Below are positions 28,060 through 38,078 of a stretch of DNA of 64,000 nt, in pieces. Numbering within the stretch: the stretch's first letter is position 1; the number at the start of each line of letters is the position of its first letter. The DNA comes from Paraburkholderia sp. UYCP14C (GTDB lineage Bacteria > Pseudomonadota > Gammaproteobacteria > Burkholderiales > Burkholderiaceae). A program made the translations under genes and the position numbers. The stretch spans positions 62,001 to 126,000 of the forward strand of contig NZ_SELS01000006.1 of the NCBI RefSeq assembly GCF_004197395.1, in the 5' to 3' direction. The notes under the pieces are model-generated. The model worked only from the letters and a program-made list of their open reading frames with translations. It had not been told where the DNA came from and searched no databases.

Positions 28060-28491
28060 ATGAGCCTACTCGACACTATCGGTTCCCTGCTTGGCAAATC
28101 GCCAGAAGGCGGCGGCCAGCAAGCGCTGATCTCAGCCGCGCTCGAATTCGTCAACAACCAGCCTGGCGGCCTGAACGGCCTGATCCAGCGGTTTCAGGAG
28201 AAGGGCCTCGGCGACGTCGTGTCGTCGTGGGTCGGCAACGGCGAAAACCAGCCGATAGCACCCGACGCTCTGCACAACGTGCTCGGCTCGGAAGCCGTCA
28301 GCGGTCTCGCCGCCAAGGCCGGCGTGGAGCCGGATCAGGTAACGGGTCTGCTGTCGCAGATCCTGCCGCACGTTGTCAACGCGGCCACCCCGGAAGGCGA
28401 AGTACCGGCCGATGGCAAGCTGAACGCGACCACGGTGCTCGGCGCGCTCGGCGGCCTGTCGGCGCTGCTCGGCAACAAGGGCAACGCTTAA
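28060..28491 (+). CDS. YidB-like (DUF937) protein
   Basis: A 143-residue protein of the YidB/DUF937 family. It begins MSLLDTIGSLLGK and contains the repeated helical segments typical of the family (LINGL-like turns, SEAVSGLAAKAGV, QVTGLLSQILPHVV). There is no signal peptide or membrane segment. The molecular function of the family is not established. It starts 104 bases after the ComEA-like stop and ends before a strong hairpin. Confidence 0.85.
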   Translation: MSLLDTIGSLLGKSPEGGGQQALISAALEFVNNQPGGLNGLIQRFQEKGLGDVVSSWVGNGENQPIAPDALHNVLGSEAVSGLAAKAGVEPDQVTGLLSQILPHVVNAATPEGEVPADGKLNATTVLGALGGLSALLGNKGNA

Positions 28492-28578
28492 GCACGCTGC
28501 GCGCGATCCGCCGACGGCCGCTCAGGCTGCCGCTCGACGCCGACACCCACGCCCGGTTTGAAATCGGCGCACAAAATA

Positions 28579-28612
28579 AAACCGGCAACGAAGTCACCTT
28601 CGTTGCCGGTTT
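28579..28612. terminator. Bidirectional terminator between YidB-like gene and clpB
   Basis: Perfect 15-base arms (28579-28593 and 28598-28612) with a four-base loop, flanked by A on the left and T on the right, between convergent genes. Confidence 0.85.
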
Positions 28613-28672
28613 CTTAACGCGGGCGGGACCGACTTACTGCCGCCGCCCCGTCGCCTCAGCAGGCCATCGCGT

Positions 28673-31270
28673 TCAGTGCACGACGCGCTCGAACAGCAGC
28701 TTGCCGTCCTCCACTTCGACCGGAATCACATCCTTCGGACCGAACTTGCCGGCCAGAATCAGCTTCGCGATCGGATTCTCGATCTCCTGCTGGATCGCGC
28801 GCTTCAGCGGCCGCGCACCGAACAGCGGATCGTAGCCGACCTTGCCGATGTGCTCGAGCGCCGCGTCCGACACCACCAGTTGCATGTCGAGCTTCGCGAG
28901 CCGCTCTTGCAGACGCTGCAACTGGATCCGCGCGATCGACTGGATATTCGAGCGATCGAGCGCATGGAACACGACGACGTCGTCGATCCGGTTCAGGAAC
29001 TCGGGCCGGAAGTGCAGCTTCACCTCTTCCCACACCGCGTCCTTCACCGCGTCCTGCGACTCGCCGACCATCGCCTGGATCACCTGCGAACCGAGGTTCG
29101 AGGTCATCACGATCACCGTGTTCTTGAAGTCGACGGTGCGGCCCTGGCCGTCGGTCATGCGGCCGTCGTCGAGCACCTGCAGCAGCACGTTGAACACGTC
29201 CGGATGCGCCTTCTCGATCTCGTCGAGCAGGATCACGCTATACGGTTTGCGGCGCACGGCCTCGGTCAGATAACCGCCCTCCTCGTAGCCGACGTATCCC
29301 GGCGGTGCGCCAATCAGACGCGCGACGCTGTGCTTCTCCATGAACTCGCTCATGTCGATACGGATGAGATGCTCTTCCGAGTCGAACAGGAACGACGCCA
29401 ACGCTTTGCACAGCTCGGTCTTGCCGACGCCGGTCGGCCCGAGGAACAGGAACGAGCCGTACGGACGGTTCGGATCCGACAGACCCGCGCGCGAGCGGCG
29501 GATCGCATCGGCAACCGCGTTGATCGCCTCGTCCTGGCCGACCACGCGCTCATGCAGCTTCGTCTCGATCTGCAGCAGCTTTTCGCGCTCGCCCTGCATC
29601 ATGCGCGACACCGGAATACCGGTGGAACGCGACACGACCTCGGCGATTTCTTCGGCACCGACCTGTGTGCGCAACAGACGCGGACGCTTCGGACTGTTCT
29701 GCTCCTCCGCTTCGGCGCGCGTGACTTCCTTCAGTTGCGCTTCGAGACCCGGCAGCTTGCCGTACTGCAATTCGGCGACCTTCTCGAGCTTGCCTTCACG
29801 TTGCAGACGCACGATTTCCGCGCGCGTCTTCTCGATCTCTTCCTTCAGCTGCGCACTGCCTTGCACCGCCGCTTTTTCCGCGGTCCAGATTTCCTCGAGG
29901 TCCGAATATTCGCGGTTCAGGCGCTCGATTTCCTCTTCGATCAGCTGCAGACGCTTCTGCGACGCTTCGTCCTTCTCTTTCTTCACCGCTTCGCGTTCGA
30001 TCTTCAGCTGGATCAGACGACGGTCGAGCCGATCCATCTCCTCCGGCTTCGAGTCGATTTCCATCTTGATCTTCGACGCGGCTTCGTCGATCAGATCGAT
30101 TGCCTTGTCCGGCAGGAAGCGGTCCGTGATGTAGCGATGCGACAGCTCCGCCGCCGCGACGATCGCCGGGTCGGTGATGTCGACGCCGTGGTGCAGTTCA
30201 TAGCGCTCCTGCAGACCGCGCAGGATCGCGATGGTCGCCTCGACCGACGGTTCGTCCACCAGCACTTTCTGGAAGCGGCGCTCGAGCGCGGCATCCTTCT
30301 CGATGTACTTGCGGTATTCGTCGAGCGTGGTCGCGCCGACGCAATGCAGCTCGCCGCGCGACAGCGCCGGCTTCAGCATGTTGCCCGCGTCCATCGCGCC
30401 TTCGGCCTTGCCGGCACCGACCATCGTGTGAATCTCGTCGATGAAGACGATGGTTTGCCCTTCGTCCTTCGCGATGTCGTTGAGCACGGCCTTCAGGCGC
30501 TCCTCGAACTCGCCGCGATACTTGGCGCCCGCGAGCAGCGCCGCCATGTCGAGCGACAGCACGCGCTTGTTCTTCAGCGTTTCCGGCACCTCGCCGTTGA
30601 CGATGCGCTGCGCGAGCCCTTCGACGATCGCGGTCTTGCCGACGCCCGGCTCGCCGATCAGCACCGGATTGTTCTTGGTGCGGCGCTGCAGGATCTGGAT
30701 GGAACGGCGGATTTCATCGTCGCGGCCGATCACGGGATCGAGCTTGCCGGAGCGGGCGCGCTCGGTCAGGTCGATCGTGTATTTCTTCAGCGCCTCGCGC
30801 TGGCTTTCGGCGTCCTGGCTATGCACCTGCGAGCCGCCGCGCACTGCGGCGATCGCGGTTTCGAGCGCCTTGCGCGACAAGCCGTGCTCGCGCGCGAGAC
30901 GGCCGGCCTCGCCCTTGTCGTCGGCGACCGCGAGCAGGAACATCTCGCTCGCGATGAACGTGTCGTTGAGCTTCTGCGCTTCCTTGTCAGCCTGGTTCAA
31001 CAGACCGGTCAATTCGCGCCCGATCTGCACGTTGCCGTCGGTGCCCTGCACTTGCGGCAACCGCGTGACCGCGTCGTTCAGTGCGTTTTGCAGCGGCTGC
31101 ACATGCACGCCGGCGCGCGACAGCAGCGAGCGAGCGGAACCGTCCTGCTGTGCGACGAGTGCCGCAAGCAGGTGGACCGGTTCGATGTACTGATTGTCGT
31201 GGCCAACCGCCAGACTCTGGGCGTCGGCGAGCGCTTCCTGGAATTTAGTGGTGAGTTTGTCGATTCTCAT
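28673..31270 (-). CDS. clpB: ATP-dependent disaggregase ClpB
   Basis: A hexameric AAA+ chaperone of 865 residues that threads and frees aggregated proteins with DnaK. It has the N-terminal Clp domain ([18 protein letters not shown]), a first AAA+ module with Walker A GEPGVGKT, a coiled-coil middle domain from about 400 to 520, and a second AAA+ module with GPTGVGKT near residue 600 and GYVGYEEGG pore loop. The middle domain distinguishes it from ClpA. The ATG at 31270 has GGAGG seven bases upstream; an earlier in-frame start at 31354 is not needed. A heat-shock-type promoter lies just upstream. Confidence 0.97.
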   Translation of the reverse strand: MRIDKLTTKFQEALADAQSLAVGHDNQYIEPVHLLAALVAQQDGSARSLLSRAGVHVQPLQNALNDAVTRLPQVQGTDGNVQIGRELTGLLNQADKEAQKLNDTFIASEMFLLAVADDKGEAGRLAREHGLSRKALETAIAAVRGGSQVHSQDAESQREALKKYTIDLTERARSGKLDPVIGRDDEIRRSIQILQRRTKNNPVLIGEPGVGKTAIVEGLAQRIVNGEVPETLKNKRVLSLDMAALLAGAKYRGEFEERLKAVLNDIAKDEGQTIVFIDEIHTMVGAGKAEGAMDAGNMLKPALSRGELHCVGATTLDEYRKYIEKDAALERRFQKVLVDEPSVEATIAILRGLQERYELHHGVDITDPAIVAAAELSHRYITDRFLPDKAIDLIDEAASKIKMEIDSKPEEMDRLDRRLIQLKIEREAVKKEKDEASQKRLQLIEEEIERLNREYSDLEEIWTAEKAAVQGSAQLKEEIEKTRAEIVRLQREGKLEKVAELQYGKLPGLEAQLKEVTRAEAEEQNSPKRPRLLRTQVGAEEIAEVVSRSTGIPVSRMMQGEREKLLQIETKLHERVVGQDEAINAVADAIRRSRAGLSDPNRPYGSFLFLGPTGVGKTELCKALASFLFDSEEHLIRIDMSEFMEKHSVARLIGAPPGYVGYEEGGYLTEAVRRKPYSVILLDEIEKAHPDVFNVLLQVLDDGRMTDGQGRTVDFKNTVIVMTSNLGSQVIQAMVGESQDAVKDAVWEEVKLHFRPEFLNRIDDVVVFHALDRSNIQSIARIQLQRLQERLAKLDMQLVVSDAALEHIGKVGYDPLFGARPLKRAIQQEIENPIAKLILAGKFGPKDVIPVEVEDGKLLFERVVH

Positions 31271-31299
31271 CAAGAGACCTCCAATTTCGATTACCACCA

Positions 31300-31327
31300 A
31301 AATGAGGCGTTTTATTGGGGTTTCAAG
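31300..31327 (-). promoter_or_regulatory. Sigma-32 (RpoH) type promoter of clpB
   Basis: On the minus strand CTTGAAA (31321-31327) is followed after 13 bases by CCTCATTT (31300-31307), which matches the heat-shock -10 consensus CCCCATNT at all but one of its defined positions. It ends 29 bases before the clpB ATG. Confidence 0.85.
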
Positions 31328-31440
31328 CGCTTTTTTGGCCTCGGTCGCAACCATTTAACATTTGAACGCAAGAACTGCCGCGATCCTTCCCCAGTGCCGC
31401 CGCTGGACGGCCTTCCGCCCCCCGGAGTCGGCCGGATGTT

Positions 31441-31971
31441 CTAGTTCTTGTGATCCAGCGCCGCCGGACTGGCGCTGCGCGTGCTATCCGATGCCGCCGG
31501 AATCGGCAGCGGCACCATCTGGATCGTAGGGCCTAATCCCAGCAATGCCGCGAGCGGACTTTGAGGTTGCGCGACGTCGCCGATCGTAACGCGATCGAGT
31601 TCGGCGAGAAAAGCGAGGTTCGCTGCCTGCAACGCGCCACGCAGCCGACACTGCGTCGTGATGACGCAAGGCCGCTGTTGGCCCTGCCGGTCCGGCAGAC
31701 AGCCGACCAGCGCAAAATCGCTTTCGGTGACTCTCACCACGTCGCCGACGGTCAGCGACAGCGATTGGGCGCTGAGCCGCAGCCCGCCGTTGCGGCCACG
31801 CACGGTTTCGACCCAGCCGAGTTCCCCGAGTTGCTGCACGACCTTCATCAGATGGTTCTTCGAGATGCCGTAAGCTTGCGAAATGTCCTGAATCGTCGAT
31901 AATCCGTCGCCCCGCACCGCGAGGTACAACAGCACGCGCAGCGCGTAATCCGTATAGTCGGTAAGTCTCAT
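31441..31971 (-). CDS. nsrR: Rrf2 family regulator, NsrR-like
   Basis: A 176-residue regulator related to NsrR, the nitric oxide-sensing [Fe-S] repressor. It starts MRLTDYTDYALRVLLYLAVR and has the winged helix with ISQAYGISKNHLMKVVQQL. The cluster region reads C-x10-C-x5-C (GCLPD, PCVIT, QCRL, near residues 92-110). E. coli NsrR has C-x4-C-x5-C, so this protein has about six extra residues between the first two ligands. The sequence after the last Cys (LTELDN-like LAELDRVTIGDV) matches NsrR. It is divergent from a truncated haemoglobin gene, which supports an NO-response role. The gene symbol is by similarity only. Confidence 0.8.
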   Translation of the reverse strand: MRLTDYTDYALRVLLYLAVRGDGLSTIQDISQAYGISKNHLMKVVQQLGELGWVETVRGRNGGLRLSAQSLSLTVGDVVRVTESDFALVGCLPDRQGQQRPCVITTQCRLRGALQAANLAFLAELDRVTIGDVAQPQSPLAALLGLGPTIQMVPLPIPAASDSTRSASPAALDHKN

Positions 31972-32223
31972 AGGTCCTGGTGTAGCGTGAAAGGCCGCGA
32001 GCAAGCGCCTTGAACGTGCCGATAACCGTGACGTCGCAAGGGTTGCCGTGAACGAGCGCCGCGCCCTAACATGACTGGCTGGCGGCGTCGTTCCTCGAGT
32101 CGCGTTGCAAATCTGTTTCGGATAGCAATAGTAGCTTTTTCCGCGTCATCCGTTTGTTAGAAATACGGGGTGTTCGAGGCTCAGTTCAACCGCCACCGGC
32201 AACCGCATTTTTCTGGAATCCGC
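31972..32223. promoter_or_regulatory. Divergent control region, NsrR-like gene / truncated haemoglobin
   Basis: About 250 bases between the two starts. TTGCAA at 32105-32110 could be a -35 for the haemoglobin gene. A short dyad with CCGT and ACGG arms lies at about 32150-32168. I did not find a clear copy of the enterobacterial NsrR site, so the operator is unresolved. Confidence 0.35.
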
Positions 32224-32778
32224 ATGAATCCGTCTTTCCCCGCCGCGCCGTCGGTCGAGCGCGCGGCCGAACCCACCGAAGCGAATATCCGCGATCTCGT
32301 CTACGGATTTTACGATCGCGTGCGCGCCGACCCGCTGCTCGGCCCGGTCTTCGACGCGAAGCTCGCGGGCCGCTGGGACGACCATCTGCCGAAGATGTGC
32401 ACGTTCTGGAGCAGCCTCGTGCTCGGCGCGAAACAGTATCGCGGCAACGTGCAGCAGGCGCATCAGCCGCTCGAAGGCATCGAGCCGCAGCATTTCAGCC
32501 GCTGGCTGTATCTGTTCCTCGATACCGTCGAATCGCGCTATCAGCCGGCCGCGGCGGTCCGCTTCATGGAGCCGGCGCTGCGGATCGCGCAGAGTCTGCA
32601 ACTGAGCCGTTTCGGCTGGGACTACAAGATTCCGCCGGAGCAGCAGGCACTGCTCGAGCGGGTGGCGCCGAAGCGTCGGCCGCGCGATGGCGATGCCGAC
32701 GACGCTGGCGAACATGGGGCGCGGCCGGCTGGGGAGCCGTTTCCGGTGCCGATCATCGGACGCTCACGGGACGAGTGA
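32224..32778 (+). CDS. Group III truncated haemoglobin
   Basis: A 184-residue protein whose first 140 residues form a group III (P-type) truncated globin. FYDRVRADPLLGPVFDAKL and HLPKMCTFWSSLVLG mark helices A-E. The proximal haem ligand is probably the His in the PQHFSRWL segment. Group III globins bind NO and O2 and are linked to nitrosative stress. A charged tail of about 40 residues follows the globin fold. The divergent NsrR-like gene suggests NO-dependent control. Catalytic NO dioxygenation has not been shown for all members. Confidence 0.85.
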   Translation: MNPSFPAAPSVERAAEPTEANIRDLVYGFYDRVRADPLLGPVFDAKLAGRWDDHLPKMCTFWSSLVLGAKQYRGNVQQAHQPLEGIEPQHFSRWLYLFLDTVESRYQPAAAVRFMEPALRIAQSLQLSRFGWDYKIPPEQQALLERVAPKRRPRDGDADDAGEHGARPAGEPFPVPIIGRSRDE

Positions 32779-32850
32779 ACGTCGGTCGGCGCCGACGCCC
32801 GTGATACCAAGTCGCCGCGTGCCCTCGCAGTTCCGCGGCCCGCGGCTCGC

Positions 32851-33327
32851 CTACTCCGCCGTCTGATTTCCCGATTCGATGCCCCAGCGCGCGAGCGCCG
32901 CATCGTCAGTCACCCGCGCGTCGACCCAGCGCTCGCCCGTTTCGGTTTTCTCCTTCTTCCAGAACGGCGCTTCGGTCTTCAGATAGTCCATCACGAATTC
33001 GCACGACGCAAACGCGTCGCCGCGATGCGCCGCCGTCGTCGCGACGAGCACGATCTGATCGAGCGGATACAGCTTGCCGACGCGATGCACGATCAGCACC
33101 TCGATGCCCGGCCAGCGTTCGCGCGCCCGCTCGACGATCGCTTCGAGCGACTTTTCGGTCATGCCCGGATAGTGCTCGAGTTCCATCGTCTCGACCGCGC
33201 TTCCGTCGTTCAGGTCGCGCACGGTGCCGACGAAGCATGCGACCGCGCCGATCTTCGGATTGCGCGCGCGCAGCGCGGCCACCTCGGCGCTGAGGTCGAA
33301 GTCTTCGGTCTGGACGCGAACGGGCAT
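32851..33327 (-). CDS. moaE: Molybdopterin synthase catalytic subunit MoaE
   Basis: A 158-residue subunit that, with thiocarboxylated MoaD, inserts the dithiolene sulfurs into precursor Z (cyclic pyranopterin monophosphate). Conserved segments are FVGTVRDLNDG, LEHYPGMTEKSL, VHRVGKLYPLD and the active-site lysine region FWKKEKTETGERWVDA. The ATG at 33327 follows GGAGCC. It is the last gene of moeA-moaD-moaE and convergent with the globin gene. Confidence 0.95.
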   Translation of the reverse strand: MPVRVQTEDFDLSAEVAALRARNPKIGAVACFVGTVRDLNDGSAVETMELEHYPGMTEKSLEAIVERARERWPGIEVLIVHRVGKLYPLDQIVLVATTAAHRGDAFASCEFVMDYLKTEAPFWKKEKTETGERWVDARVTDDAALARWGIESGNQTAE

Positions 33328-33377
33328 GGACGGCTCCTGAGGGCTTCTATTGCTGGCGTGATGCGCGTAAGCGCGGC

Positions 33378-33635
33378 TCAGCCGCCGGTGACGGGCGGAA
33401 AGAACGCGACCTCGCAGCCCTCGGTGATGCGGGTGCTCGCGTCGGTCATCACGTGGTTGCAGGCCATGCGCAGCGCGCGGCCTTCGGCGAGCGTCTCCGC
33501 CCAGATGCCGCCGCGCACGCGCAGCCACGCGCGTACGTCGCCGACGGTCGCGATGCCGTCGGGCACCTCGACGGTTTCGTCGGACGTATCGAGCGCTTCA
33601 CGCACGCTCGCAAAGTATCGGAGTTCAATCTTCAT
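33378..33635 (-). CDS. moaD: Molybdopterin synthase sulfur carrier subunit MoaD
   Basis: An 85-residue ubiquitin-like sulfur carrier. It starts MKIELRYFASVREALD and ends in the diglycine PPVTGG, whose C-terminal Gly is adenylated by MoeB and then carries the thiocarboxylate. It lies 50 bases before moaE and 45 bases after moeA on the same strand. Confidence 0.95.
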   Translation of the reverse strand: MKIELRYFASVREALDTSDETVEVPDGIATVGDVRAWLRVRGGIWAETLAEGRALRMACNHVMTDASTRITEGCEVAFFPPVTGG

Positions 33636-33680
33636 CGGAATAGCACCGGTCCACGCCACGCATGTCGCGGCTGACCGGCC

Positions 33681-34961
33681 TCAGTTCAGCAGTTCGGAAA
33701 ACGGAATGAAGCGCACGGTTTCGCCGGCGCTGATCGCGTGGTTCGGTGGATTGTCGATCAGCCCGTCGGCCCACACGGTCGACGTCAACACGGCCGAGCT
33801 CTGGTTAGCGAACAGATCGAGCCCTCCCGCCGCGTTGACGCGCGCGCGCAGGAACTCGTTGCGGCGATCGGCCTTGCCCTGCGTGAAGTCCGCGCGCAGC
33901 GACAACGCGCGCGGCGCGACCGCCTGAGCGCCGGCCAGCCGCAGCACGAACGGACGCACGAACAGCAGGAACGTCACGAAGCTCGACACCGGATTGCCGG
34001 GCAGGCCGATGAAAAACGCTTCGGCCGGCTCGCCCCCCCTGGCAGCACCCGCACCATCCGCACCATCCACACCACTCGCGCCACGGCGCACCGCGCCGAA
34101 CGCGAGCGGCTTGCCCGGCTTCATGGCGATCTGCCACATCGACAGACGCCCTTCGGCCTCGACCGCCGGCTTCACGTGATCCTCCTCGCCGACCGACACG
34201 CCGCCGCAGGTGAGAATCAGATCGTGCGCCTCGGCGGCTTCGCGCAGCGTCGCGCGGGTCGCGTCGAGTTGATCGGCGACGATGCCGTAGTCGGTCACGT
34301 CGCAGCCTAGCTTGTCGAGCAGGCCGCGCAGCGTGAAACGATTCGAGTTGTAGATCGCGCCGGGCTTCAGGGGCTCGCCGGGCATCGTCAATTCGTCGCC
34401 GGTGAAGAACACGGCGACCTTCACGCGCCGGCGCACCTCGAGCTGCGCGCATCCGACCGACGCGGCAAGCCCCAACGCCTGCGGCGTGAGTCGCGTGCCG
34501 GCCGGCAGAATCACCGAGCCCGCGCGAATGTCGGCGCCCTGAGCGGTGATCCACTCGCCCGCCTGCGGACGATGCACGATCGTCACTTCGGCGCCGGCCA
34601 CCTCGGTCTGCTCCTGCATCACGACCGCGTCCGCGCCGGCGGGCACCGTCGCGCCGGTGAAGATGCGCGCCGCGCTGTTGGGCGCGAGCGGCGCCGGCGC
34701 ATGGCCGGCCGGAATGCGTTGCGAGACCGGCAGGCGGCTACCGTGCGCGAGGTCGGCGATCCGGACCGCGTAGCCGTCCATCGCGCTCGTGTGCATCGGC
34801 GGCACGTCGAGCGGCGACGTGACGTCGGCGGCGAGCACGCGATTCAGCGCGTCGAGCGTCGGCAGCGTTTCGATACCGTCGATCGGGCGCGCGGCGTCGA
34901 GCAGGATCGTCAGCGCATCGGTGGTGGCGAGCAACGGGGCGCGGGGCGTGGGTGTGGACAT
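33681..34961 (-). CDS. moeA: Molybdopterin molybdenumtransferase MoeA
   Basis: A 426-residue enzyme that ligates molybdenum to adenylated molybdopterin. MoeA domain I/II residues (PLDVPPMHTSAMDGYAVR) and the IFTGATVPAGADAVVMQE segment are clear. The MPT-binding domain carries FFTGDELTMPG, SNRFTL, LTCGGVSVGEEDHVK and GLPGNPVSS. An extra Gly/Ala/Asp-rich insertion of about 25 residues (around residues 300-320) interrupts the usual spacing between the MKPGKPLAFG and FIGLPGNP motifs. It begins the moeA-moaD-moaE group. Confidence 0.96.
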   Translation of the reverse strand: MSTPTPRAPLLATTDALTILLDAARPIDGIETLPTLDALNRVLAADVTSPLDVPPMHTSAMDGYAVRIADLAHGSRLPVSQRIPAGHAPAPLAPNSAARIFTGATVPAGADAVVMQEQTEVAGAEVTIVHRPQAGEWITAQGADIRAGSVILPAGTRLTPQALGLAASVGCAQLEVRRRVKVAVFFTGDELTMPGEPLKPGAIYNSNRFTLRGLLDKLGCDVTDYGIVADQLDATRATLREAAEAHDLILTCGGVSVGEEDHVKPAVEAEGRLSMWQIAMKPGKPLAFGAVRRGASGVDGADGAGAARGGEPAEAFFIGLPGNPVSSFVTFLLFVRPFVLRLAGAQAVAPRALSLRADFTQGKADRRNEFLRARVNAAGGLDLFANQSSAVLTSTVWADGLIDNPPNHAISAGETVRFIPFSELLN

Positions 34962-34992
34962 CGGGAGTGTCGAAGCCGCAGGTTAAAAGAAC

Positions 34993-34998
34993 ATTGTA
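34993..34998 (-). promoter_or_regulatory. Possible -10 box for moeA
   Basis: On the minus strand TACAAT lies about 31 bases before the moeA ATG. No good -35 is seen at 16-18 bases, so this is tentative. Confidence 0.35.
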
Positions 34999-35148
34999 GC
35001 GGCCGATGCCATTGGCCTGGGCGGCCGGGCGTTATGGGGAGCTTTTTGTGTGTTTCGACGCATGGCCGCGGAGGGTACGGCCAGCGGTTTGCCTGGTGCG
35101 GGCGTGGGTGTCGATTAGCGTGAATCGGCACCGCATCGCGGGATGCCG

Positions 35149-35171
35149 CGTGAGCCGCAGACCGGCTCACG
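35149..35171 (-). terminator. Hairpin after thrC
   Basis: Nine-base perfect arms (35149-35157 and 35163-35171) with a five-base loop lie just beyond the thrC stop. No T-run follows on the minus strand, so it may be a 3'-end structure or a weak terminator. Confidence 0.5.
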
Positions 35172-35185
35172 CGTCCCGGTCGCTG

Positions 35186-36637
35186 TTATTTGCCGGTATT
35201 CGCGACGATAAAGTCCTTCACCCGCTGCGCATCCGCGGGCACGACCTCGAAACGCTGCGGCAGCGACTCGAGCCCCGAGAACGCCGCCGGCCGCTCCGGC
35301 TCGCGCAGCAGCGCCTCGCGGATCGTCTCGCCGAACTTGATCGGCTGCGCGGTCTCGAGCACGATCATCGGAACGCCCGGCTGCAGGTGCTCGCGCGCGA
35401 CCTTCACGCCGTCGGCCGTATGCGTGTCGATCATCGTGTCGTAGCGCTCGAACACGTCGCGGATCGTCTCGACGCGGGTGTCGTGGTTGCTGCTGCCCGA
35501 CACGAAACCGAACTCCTTCACGCGCGCGAAATCGCCGCTGGCCGCGAGGTCGAAACCGCCCTTTTCCTCGACGTCGCGGAACAGTTGCAGCACGCGCGCC
35601 GGATCGCGGCCGAGCAGGTCGTACACGAAGCGCTCGAAGTTCGATGCCTTCGAGATGTCCATGCTCGGGCTGCTCGTGTGATACGTCTCGGCCGCCTTGC
35701 GCACGCGGTAGATGCCGGTGCGGAAGAACTCGTCGAGCACGTCGTTCTCGTTGGTCGCGACGACGAGCTTCTCGATCGGCAGACCCATCATGCGCGCGAT
35801 ATGACCCGCGCACACATTGCCGAAGTTGCCCGACGGCACCGTGAACGACACACGCTCGTCGTTGGACTTCGTCGCGGCAAAGTAGCCCTTGAAGTAGTAG
35901 ACGACCTGCGCGACGACCCGCGCCCAGTTGATCGAATTGACCGTGCCGATCTTGTACTTCGCCTTGAACGCGTGATCGTTCGACACCGCCTTCACGATGT
36001 CCTGCGCGTCGTCGAACACGCCTTCCACCGCGAGGTTGAAGATGTTCGGGTCTTGCAGGCTGTACATCTGCGCGGTCTGGAACGCGCTCATCTTCCTGTG
36101 CGGCGACAGCATGAACACGCGGATGCCCTGCTTGCCGCGCATTGCGTATTCTGCGGCGCTGCCGGTGTCGCCCGAGGTCGCGCCGAGAATGTTCAGCGTT
36201 TCGCCATGCTTGGCCAACGCGTACTCGAACAGGTTGCCAATCAGCTGCATCGCCATGTCCTTGAACGCGAGCGTCGGCCCGTTCGACAGTTCGAGCAGCG
36301 ACAGCGGCGCACCGTCTTCGACGCCGAGTGTCTTCAGCGGCGTGATCTGCGCGGCGCTTTCGTCGTCGCGCACGTTGCAGTAGGTCGCGGCCGTATAGGT
36401 CTTGCGCGTCAGCGCGCGCAGGTCTTCCGCGGGGATGTCGTCGGAGAACTTCGACAGGATCTCGAAGGCGAGGTCCGCGTACGGCAGCGTGCGCCAGCGC
36501 GTGAGTTCGTCTGCGCTGACGCGCGGATACTCGGCCGGCAGATACAGGCCGCCGTCTTTCGCAAGACCGCCGAGCAGGATGTCGGAGAAGGTATGGCGCT
36601 CGCCGGCCCCGGCGCCGCGCGTGGAGAGGTAGTTCAT
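35186..36637 (-). CDS. thrC: Threonine synthase
   Basis: The PLP enzyme converting O-phosphohomoserine to threonine, 483 residues, of the longer proteobacterial class. The N-terminus MNYLSTRGAGAGERHTFSDI is typical. The PLP lysine is in TLAFKDMAMQ near residue 110, and the phosphate-binding GATSGDTGSAA loop follows. It starts eight bases after hom, so the two are translated from one message. The last gene of aminotransferase-hom-thrC. Confidence 0.97.
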   Translation of the reverse strand: MNYLSTRGAGAGERHTFSDILLGGLAKDGGLYLPAEYPRVSADELTRWRTLPYADLAFEILSKFSDDIPAEDLRALTRKTYTAATYCNVRDDESAAQITPLKTLGVEDGAPLSLLELSNGPTLAFKDMAMQLIGNLFEYALAKHGETLNILGATSGDTGSAAEYAMRGKQGIRVFMLSPHRKMSAFQTAQMYSLQDPNIFNLAVEGVFDDAQDIVKAVSNDHAFKAKYKIGTVNSINWARVVAQVVYYFKGYFAATKSNDERVSFTVPSGNFGNVCAGHIARMMGLPIEKLVVATNENDVLDEFFRTGIYRVRKAAETYHTSSPSMDISKASNFERFVYDLLGRDPARVLQLFRDVEEKGGFDLAASGDFARVKEFGFVSGSSNHDTRVETIRDVFERYDTMIDTHTADGVKVAREHLQPGVPMIVLETAQPIKFGETIREALLREPERPAAFSGLESLPQRFEVVPADAQRVKDFIVANTGK

Positions 36638-36645
36638 AGTTCGGC

Positions 36646-37977
<1,332 letters not shown>

Positions 37978-38078
37978 GCAGCGTGTGTTTCTAGTAGAGG
38001 TTTGAAAAGGGTGTCGGGGTGGCACATGTGGCGCGTCTCATTTGCCACATCACGCGCCACATCGTACGCGAGGCCGGC

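Noticed and set aside
31972-32223. Enterobacterial-type NsrR operator
   Set aside because: No sequence close to paired ATGCATTT-like half-sites is present; only a short unrelated dyad was seen.
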